From a virus, in the IMG/VR virus record IMGVR_UViG_3300015264_000036, positions 1 through 40,057 of that record: a DNA stretch of 40,057 bases. One strand, 5' to 3'. This document shows, piece by piece, positions 34,541 through 40,057 of this stretch. The notes under the pieces were generated by a model. It made no database searches, was not told the DNA's origin, and was given only the letters and a program-made list of their open reading frames with translations. Positions within the stretch are counted from its first letter, which is position 1, and each line of letters opens with the position of its first letter. The translations under genes were made by a program, and so were the position numbers.

Positions 34541-36300
34541 TTGAAGCATTTAAACTAGCGGCTATTCTAAATCTCGAAGGAAATTCTTTTACTAAGTTAA
34601 AAGAATTGATGACGTTATTGAAGAAGACCCAGCGTGAATTTTCCAAGCTAAATACTCTCACAAAAGCGTTTAATACCAACCTGTCGAAGTCACGTGCTAA
34701 CGATCCTTTCAGGCGTCTTAATCAAAGCTTAGCCGTAACTCAGCGAAGAATGGCATCGGTAGTCGCCCAATCCCGTGCACTTAATCGTTCTTTAGAAGGT
34801 GGAGCTGCCGCTGGAGCGGTTGAAGAAGGTGCCCTGGCTGCTGCTTCTCGCAGTGGTCGACGCGGTGGTGGACTAAGTCGAAAACGTGGTGCGTTTCACC
34901 AGCACGCACGAAGTCATTTTGATTTAGGTGGGGTTGGCATTACTAACAATATGCCATTGGGAGCGGCTATGGGTGCGGGGTTAGTCGCAGCTGGCGCATA
35001 CGAAGCTTATCAAGCCGGTAGTGAATGGAGTCGACAAGTCGCTCGTGTTCGAATGCAGGGATTTACTTCGGGAGAAGTTAATCAAGCAAAAGCGTATGCC
35101 ATGAATACCAGAATACCAGGTATCTCACATATAGCGATGATGGAAGCGGTGAGAGATTCTGCCATGGCAACCAAAAGTATGCCAATGGCGTTGAAGCTCG
35201 CAAAACCAATGGCAGAGATTCAATATGCCAATTCTATTATCTATCATAAACAATATACGGGTGCCCAAAGTTCTTCTTTGATTAAGTATGCCGAAGCCCG
35301 GGGTGGTGGCAATTTAAACAAAACCGTGGGTGCCTTGAATGAAGCACAAAAATTGATCTCCTTATCCGGTGGAAACTTCGATCCTATTCAGTTGAGAGCC
35401 ATGATGAGGCATGGAGCATTAGCATTACAACATGTTTCAAGTATTGGAATGGCTGGTTTAGAGCCAGTTGCGCAAGAAGTCCAAGGAAATACAGTTGGAA
35501 GTGGGCTTCAGACATTAAGTTATGAATTAATCGGTGGACATATCTATAAGAAATCAGCGGCAAACTTAGTAAGAACTGGATTCGGCAAATGGGGTAAAAA
35601 TGGATTTGAGTTAAAAAAGAAATGGAAGAATCTTCTGATGACAAATCCAGCAGCATTTGCCTTTGGAGTGCATGATACGCTTCAATCGCGTGGTTATTCA
35701 GAGAAACAAATATCTGAGTTTGAAACAAGAAATTTTGTAAGAAGGGGCGGAATGCTAGTTGCGTTACTTAACAAGAATCGTTCAAAAATTATGCGAACAT
35801 GGGAACTTTACCCCGAAGCCTTTGGTATAAACAGATCCGTATCAGAAGCGCATGGAATGCCTGGTGGACAAATGAAAAACCTAAGCGCCGCATTTCAAGA
35901 TTTCTCGACGGCTTTATGGAAATTGTCTAAACCTGGGATTATAGATGGCATAAAAGCATTAACTCTTTTGTTAAACAAACTAACGGATGCCCTGACTTTC
36001 TTGAAAAAGCACAATATTCTTCCAACCGTTGGACAAGCCTTGGGAACGGCAGCCAGTAGTGCTGTAGGAGGTATTGGTGGTGGCATGTTAGAAGATTATA
36101 TCTACAAAAATTATGTTCTTCATAACAATGGGGTAAAACCAACAGAACCACTGCAAATGTATCTTGATCCACATGAGTTTCAACATGCGATAGGTTCGGG
36201 TCTTAATACGATTGCGACCAAACAACCTACGACTATTACGGGTATTAATTCTTTTGAAACGCGATTTACAGCGCCGTTTAACGGAAATGTGGGGCTCTGA
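34537..36300 (+). CDS. Tape measure protein
   Basis: 587 residues. N-terminal coiled coil (LKELMTLLKKTQREFSKLNTLTKAFNTNLSKSR, then AVTQRRMASVVAQSRALNRSLEGG), Ala/Gly-rich membrane-like segments near residues 140-165 and 500-520, and long helical repeats between. It overlaps the previous gene by ATGA. It sets tail length; at about 0.15 nm per residue it predicts a tail of roughly 90 nm. The C-terminal 90 residues (LYKNYVLHNNGVKPTEPLQ region) are polar and beta-like. Confidence 0.88.
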   Translation: MIEAFKLAAILNLEGNSFTKLKELMTLLKKTQREFSKLNTLTKAFNTNLSKSRANDPFRRLNQSLAVTQRRMASVVAQSRALNRSLEGGAAAGAVEEGALAAASRSGRRGGGLSRKRGAFHQHARSHFDLGGVGITNNMPLGAAMGAGLVAAGAYEAYQAGSEWSRQVARVRMQGFTSGEVNQAKAYAMNTRIPGISHIAMMEAVRDSAMATKSMPMALKLAKPMAEIQYANSIIYHKQYTGAQSSSLIKYAEARGGGNLNKTVGALNEAQKLISLSGGNFDPIQLRAMMRHGALALQHVSSIGMAGLEPVAQEVQGNTVGSGLQTLSYELIGGHIYKKSAANLVRTGFGKWGKNGFELKKKWKNLLMTNPAAFAFGVHDTLQSRGYSEKQISEFETRNFVRRGGMLVALLNKNRSKIMRTWELYPEAFGINRSVSEAHGMPGGQMKNLSAAFQDFSTALWKLSKPGIIDGIKALTLLLNKLTDALTFLKKHNILPTVGQALGTAASSAVGGIGGGMLEDYIYKNYVLHNNGVKPTEPLQMYLDPHEFQHAIGSGLNTIATKQPTTITGINSFETRFTAPFNGNVGL

Positions 36301-36911
36301 TGCCAGCTATTCTCATACTTGGTGATATAGAATTTCTTGATACGGAAATTCCATCTCGTATTAACTTTGCCGGCCATCAGATGCTCGGGGTCCATACGAT
36401 GATTGGTGGCCAACGACAAGTTGATGCGATGGGTGTTAACCCCGATGATCAAACGTGGCACGGTATGTTTTTTGGAGAGAATGCAAAGTTCAGGGCACAG
36501 TTTTTGGAACAAATGGCTCAATCGGGTTTGGCATATGGATTAACATATGAAGGGTTTTCTTATTCGGTAGTTATTCGCTATTTCAAACCGTTATACGAAG
36601 CACCCTTTAAAATTCCTTATACGATTTCTGTTGTTGTTGTAGAAAATTTAACCAATCCTATTAATGTTTTACCATTAGCGAGTTATGATCAGGAAATTCA
36701 AACAGCTCTTTTTGAAGCTTATAACATTGCACTTCTACTGAAGAATGATCCGATTGACGGCGCAATCGCAGCTGTGAATGTGGCAACAGAAAATGTGAAT
36801 TTTAATGATGCTTCATTAATTGAGTTAAACAATATTGGCGTTGTTATCCAAAGTGCGAGAAATGTTGTTGGGACTCAGATCCAACAATTAACGAAGGAGA
36901 TATTCGGATGA
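36300..36911 (+). CDS. gpU-like tail/baseplate protein
   Basis: 203 residues. N-terminal ILGDIEFLDTEIPSRINFAGHQMLGVHTMIGGQRQVDAMGVNPDDQTWHGMFFGE matches the start of P2 U-like and related baseplate proteins (an SH3-like module at the tube end); the second half is helical. The start overlaps the tape-measure stop (TGATG). It probably forms the hub-tube junction. Function by pattern and order. Confidence 0.72.
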   Translation: MPAILILGDIEFLDTEIPSRINFAGHQMLGVHTMIGGQRQVDAMGVNPDDQTWHGMFFGENAKFRAQFLEQMAQSGLAYGLTYEGFSYSVVIRYFKPLYEAPFKIPYTISVVVVENLTNPINVLPLASYDQEIQTALFEAYNIALLLKNDPIDGAIAAVNVATENVNFNDASLIELNNIGVVIQSARNVVGTQIQQLTKEIFG

Positions 36912-37216
36912 GTACACCAGCCGATATCCTCGCTGATCAATTATTGCAGCTTAATCAGATGTATCAACTGAAGTATTTGTTAGATAAGAATATCAAGAAT
37001 ATTGATTTGATCATTAATGGCGGCAATGGAACCTTATTGACCATTTTAAATGCTGACTTATTTCAGCTAGCGGCTTTCTATTATAAAGATTATAAAAAAT
37101 GGACCGTAATTGCCGATGCGAACAACTTAGTTTCGCCATTAATAAACAGTTCCACACCCTTGCAAATCGTTATTCCGAAAAGTGGACAAGATACCGGAGG
37201 ATTGAGAATTGACTAA
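36908..37216 (+). CDS. LysM-like gpX-type tail protein, 102 aa
   Basis: The C-terminal half carries a LysM-like module (LFQLAAFYYKDYKKWTVIADANNL.SPLINSSTPLQIVIP), the usual gpX/gp53-type element that docks the hub to peptidoglycan or to the tube. The N-terminal half is helical (LADQLLQLNQMYQLKYLLDKNIKNID). ATG overlaps the previous stop (ATGA); the end overlaps the next gene. Confidence 0.8.
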   Translation: MSTPADILADQLLQLNQMYQLKYLLDKNIKNIDLIINGGNGTLLTILNADLFQLAAFYYKDYKKWTVIADANNLVSPLINSSTPLQIVIPKSGQDTGGLRID

Positions 37217-38333
37217 TGCGATTTCCTTTGTCCCTTCTGTAAAACCACCACGGTGTATTATTCAAGTGAATGATACGGCTGTGAAATATTTAGATGTTCA
37301 GATTGAGACAAGTGATTTTACATCAGCAGATGAATTTACTGTAAATGTTCCATTGAACGGACAACAAAAACCATTTAGTTTTGGTTATTGGGCAAATGCA
37401 GCACAATTTTTAGTCAAGTTGTATGTTGGGTTTCCCTCAAACCCGCAACAGTTTACACAAGATGATCTTGAATTAGTGTTTGTGGGGAAAGCTGATAACT
37501 GTTACGTGGATCCGGTTAAGGGAATAGTACGTTTAATAGGACGCGATTTAACAGCTCGATTGATTGATAAAAAAACCACGAGGAAGTTTTCGAGTTTAAC
37601 GGCGTCACAACTGGCTATCCAATTTGCGAATGAAAATGGTTTAACACCTATTGTAACACCGACTCATACCACCTTAGGGAGTTTTTACTTTCTCGATCAA
37701 ACGTTCTTAAGTCGAACAGAGACCGAATGGGATTTGTTGGTAGCAGCAGCAACACAAGAGAACTTTGTTGTGTATGTGGAAGCAGACAAGCTTATCTTTA
37801 AACCAAAGCCCACAACGCAATCAAATCCGTATGTGATTTATTATCACCAACCAACAAATACATTTGCGTCCCCCATTTCAAATGTAGAAAGAATAACATT
37901 CGAAAGGGATATGACGCTTGCGCAAGATGTGATTGTAAAGGTGAAATGTCCTTATAGTAGTGCAACCGGGAATGATTTTACGGTAAAGGCAACGGCTCAT
38001 AATACATCACGTTCTCAGTTAAAAGGGTTGCCAGTTCCCTCGGACCATAAACAGGTTTATACGTTCATTAAACCCGGTTTAACAAAAGAACAGGCACTGC
38101 AATACGCCCGAAGTGTTCTGAGCAATATTGCGCAGCACGGCATAAAAATGTACGCCACTTTACCTGGTGATCCGAAATTTAAAAAAGATACGGTGATTCA
38201 AGTCCAAGGTACCGAAAGTGATTACGATACCTATTATTACATGTCGAATATATTGAGAACGATTAGACCGAATGGATTTAAGATGACTATATCCACTAAA
38301 AATAGTCCAACTAATAGCGAGATAGTGGTATGA
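37209..38333 (+). CDS. Baseplate hub protein (gpD-like / Mu gp44-like)
   Basis: 374 residues of beta-rich sequence: start PRCIIQVNDTAVKYLDVQIETSDFTSADEFTVNVPL, central VRLIGRDLTARLIDKKTTRKFSSLTASQLAIQFANENGLT, and a C-terminal segment with KPGLTKEQALQYARSVLSNIAQHGIKMYATLPGDPKFK. This is the late control D / hub family whose trimer holds the spike. Gene order with the X-like and V-like genes supports it. Confidence 0.9.
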   Translation: MTNAISFVPSVKPPRCIIQVNDTAVKYLDVQIETSDFTSADEFTVNVPLNGQQKPFSFGYWANAAQFLVKLYVGFPSNPQQFTQDDLELVFVGKADNCYVDPVKGIVRLIGRDLTARLIDKKTTRKFSSLTASQLAIQFANENGLTPIVTPTHTTLGSFYFLDQTFLSRTETEWDLLVAAATQENFVVYVEADKLIFKPKPTTQSNPYVIYYHQPTNTFASPISNVERITFERDMTLAQDVIVKVKCPYSSATGNDFTVKATAHNTSRSQLKGLPVPSDHKQVYTFIKPGLTKEQALQYARSVLSNIAQHGIKMYATLPGDPKFKKDTVIQVQGTESDYDTYYYMSNILRTIRPNGFKMTISTKNSPTNSEIVV

Positions 38334-38944
38334 GCAGTGTCATGAACGCGTTGCGTATGAATGCAGCGGTCACGCAAAATACTAAGTATTTTACGCAATT
38401 AGGAATCATTGCTGCCTATGATACAAGTCGCCATATGGCGCAAGTTATTTTACAAACATCTTTTGAAGATGATCCGCAATTACAAACGGGATGGTTGAGA
38501 ATCTCAACTCAAATGATAAGTAATTCTTGGAGTATTTATAGTTCGCCAAGCTACGGAACCATGTGTGAGGTTACTTTTCAAGAAGGTAATATAAATACAG
38601 GCATTATCACTTCCTTCTTGAATACACCGTCACAGCTTCCGGCCAATGTTCCGCAAGGTGAACACTGGTTAGTACATTCATCGGGAGCTTCTATTAAGTT
38701 ACAAAAAGATGGAAATGCTACGGTTAATATTCCAGTTATTACCGTGAATTGTACCGATGCCCAAATAAATGCCAGTGGGAAAATTGATATCGAATCTCAA
38801 AGTGATATGAAAATAAAAAGTCAAACAAAAATAGATATTGATGCGCCAATGGTAAATATTGGAGATACCCATACCATTCCAACCACATTATTGCCATTAG
38901 TCAAACAAGGCGGCGCACCCGCTGTTAATGTGAAGGGAAGCTAA
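38330..38944 (+). CDS. Baseplate spike protein (gpV-like / Mu gp45-like)
   Basis: 204 residues. An N-terminal OB-like part (RHMAQVILQTSFEDDPQLQTGWLRISTQM ... PSYGTMCEVTFQEGNINTGIITSFLN) and a C-terminal beta-helix with repeating strands (ASIKLQKDGNATVNIPVITVNCTDAQINASGKIDIESQSDMKIKSQTKIDIDAP) match the central spike of contractile tails. ATGA overlap with the hub gene. The tip ends in VKQGGAPAVNVKGS with no His-rich metal motif visible. Confidence 0.9.
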   Translation: MSSVMNALRMNAAVTQNTKYFTQLGIIAAYDTSRHMAQVILQTSFEDDPQLQTGWLRISTQMISNSWSIYSSPSYGTMCEVTFQEGNINTGIITSFLNTPSQLPANVPQGEHWLVHSSGASIKLQKDGNATVNIPVITVNCTDAQINASGKIDIESQSDMKIKSQTKIDIDAPMVNIGDTHTIPTTLLPLVKQGGAPAVNVKGS

Positions 38945-39321
38945 TGTTATCTGATATCTATCAAATATTTGGAAATGATGTCGAAGTATCATCTTCGGGA
39001 GATTTGCAAACTGTTTCGGGAAAAGAATTTGGTAAACAGCGCATAATGCGTCGCTTGTTGACGCCTATACGGGCATATATTTTTCATACAAGTTATGGTG
39101 CCGGTATTCCGCAACAAATTGGATTGGCATTAACACAGGAATTATTTGAAAAAATAAAAACATTGATTTATTCCAATATCTATCAGGAAAGTAGAGTTTC
39201 TAAAACTCCTACACCCCAGATAGTATTGCAAGAAGTATTTAACGGTTTGGCGTGTCAAATAACTTATACCGATACTGCTACTAACCAACTCGAAATTATT
39301 TCATTTACTGTGACGAACTAA
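38944..39321 (+). CDS. Baseplate wedge protein (gp25/gpW-like)
   Basis: 125 residues with the family pattern DLQTVSGKEFGKQRIMRRLLTPIRAYIFHTSYGAGIPQQIG near the N-terminus, as in T4 gp25, P2 W and Mu gp46 proteins. The C-terminal part (IVLQEVFNGLACQITYTDTATNQLEIISFTV) forms a beta sheet. It links the wedge to the sheath. Its ATG shares bases with the stop before it (TAATG). Confidence 0.9.
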   Translation: MLSDIYQIFGNDVEVSSSGDLQTVSGKEFGKQRIMRRLLTPIRAYIFHTSYGAGIPQQIGLALTQELFEKIKTLIYSNIYQESRVSKTPTPQIVLQEVFNGLACQITYTDTATNQLEIISFTVTN

Positions 39322-39322
39322 A

Positions 39323-40057
39323 ATGCCTTTACCTTTAAAAGACGCGGATAGTTTTATACGGGATCAAATATTAGCCATTCAAGCTGGGTCCGCGGCTTTG
39401 ATAGACTTTACGCCAGGCTCTATTCTCCTTTCTTTAGTAGAAAGCAATACGACCGCTTCGGGTTTATTTCTGCAGTCTCTTATTGAATATGTTTATGCGA
39501 AAACACGTCTTACTACCTCAACGGGTGCAGATGTAGATAGCTTTGTAAATCCATTTGGTTTTTATCGAAAGGCTCCTGTTCCCGCCAGTGGATTACAAGA
39601 ATTTTCACGCGCTTCCTCAACCATACAAGCGGTTATACCTTTAACAACACAGGTAAGTTCACCAACTGCAAATCAAAGCTATACGGTTCAATTAGATTTA
39701 ACGAACCCTAATTGGAACCCTACTCTTAATGCATATGTTATTTTGATAGGAACAGATAGTATTACCATACCGGTACAAGCTAATATTGCCGGCACTATTG
39801 GAAATACGAGCGCTAATTTAGTTACGGTTCTGAACTCCGGAATTATAGGTGTAGATTCCGTTACTAATCCGGATCCTTTCCTAAACGGGGAACCGCAAGA
39901 AACAGATGCGCAAGTTTTTGTAAGATTTCCTATTTATCTTGCTGGATTATCAAAAGGATCAAAAGCAGCTTTAGCTTCAGCGCTGTTGAGCATTCCTAAC
40001 TTGGAACGATATAACTTAGAAGAGAATAAGACGTTTCCAGGTGGGCTGACACAACTG
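39323..40057 (+). CDS. Baseplate J-like protein, 5' part, cut by window edge
   Basis: 245 residues are visible and the frame is open at the window end. N-terminal ADSFIRDQILAIQAGSAALIDFTPGSILLSLVESNT and the central NGEPQETDAQVFVRFPIYLAGLSKGSKAALASALLSIPNLERYNL are the baseplate J (P2 gpJ / Mu gp47) signature, with ETDAQVFVRF...SKGSKAAL as the key motif. The missing C-terminal part should follow outside the window. It forms the wedge ring around the hub. Confidence 0.95.
   Translation, partial: MPLPLKDADSFIRDQILAIQAGSAALIDFTPGSILLSLVESNTTASGLFLQSLIEYVYAKTRLTTSTGADVDSFVNPFGFYRKAPVPASGLQEFSRASSTIQAVIPLTTQVSSPTANQSYTVQLDLTNPNWNPTLNAYVILIGTDSITIPVQANIAGTIGNTSANLVTVLNSGIIGVDSVTNPDPFLNGEPQETDAQVFVRFPIYLAGLSKGSKAALASALLSIPNLERYNLEENKTFPGGLTQL

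Noticed and set aside
35384-35728. Minus-strand open frame of 114 codons
   Set aside because: Antisense to the tape measure gene, no start signal and no recognisable protein.
1-40057. Integrase, attachment site or host chromosomal junction
   Set aside because: No tyrosine or serine recombinase motif and no clear bacterial gene is seen; temperate lifestyle can only be guessed from the switch region.

Overview
The window is a piece of the genome of a contractile-tailed phage (myovirus) or its prophage. No clear bacterial chromosomal gene is present. Genes are packed head to tail, many with ATGA, GTGA or TAATG stop/start overlaps, and base composition is AT-rich throughout. A T4-type lysozyme, a proteobacterial-type small terminase, a Mu/P2-like baseplate and a phage-borne csrA suggest a Gram-negative host with low GC. 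A gammaproteobacterium such as a member of the Legionellales would fit, but that is weak inference. Both ends are cut: the lysozyme gene runs off the left edge and the baseplate J-like gene off the right edge.

Layout. Transcription diverges from a switch at about 11.92-11.98 kb, where two back-to-back promoters share one -35 palindrome. The left arm (1-11.8 kb, minus strand) carries, in order of transcription: small unknown genes, a zinc-finger protein resembling phage recombination-module proteins, csrA, a DNA methyltransferase, a run of unknown accessory genes including two duplicated families, a Gp157-family protein, a VRR-NUC nuclease, a membrane stalk protein, a holin candidate and the endolysin. 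A truncated tRNA-Asp remnant lies between two of these genes.

The right arm (plus strand) starts with a Cro/CI-like regulator, a replication initiator whose gene contains an iteron-like, GATC-rich cluster (candidate origin), and a lambda P-like helicase loader candidate. An accessory block of about 20 small genes follows (13.9-20.6 kb), with DUF7448- and DUF6864-like proteins, zinc ribbons, small membrane proteins and one gene broken by two compensating frameshifts. A rho-independent terminator at 20.6 kb closes this block. An extended -10 promoter and a structured leader with a tiny ORF open the late region.

The late region runs: repeat-containing fibre-like proteins (unusually placed before the terminase), small and large terminase, two small basic proteins, portal, scaffold, a leader with two copies of a hairpin repeat, major capsid protein, connector/neck proteins, sheath, tube, tail chaperones with a -1 frameshift at A_AAA_AAA, a morphogenesis protein, tape measure, then baseplate/hub proteins (gpU-, gpX-, gpD-, gpV-, gp25- and gpJ-like).

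The most interesting signals are the shared -35 divergent switch, the iterons inside the initiator gene, phage csrA together with a CsrA-type motif in a repeated hairpin ahead of the capsid gene, a repeated operator-like dyad at strong promoters, the tRNA-Asp remnant, and about a dozen very small genes revealed by translational overlaps.
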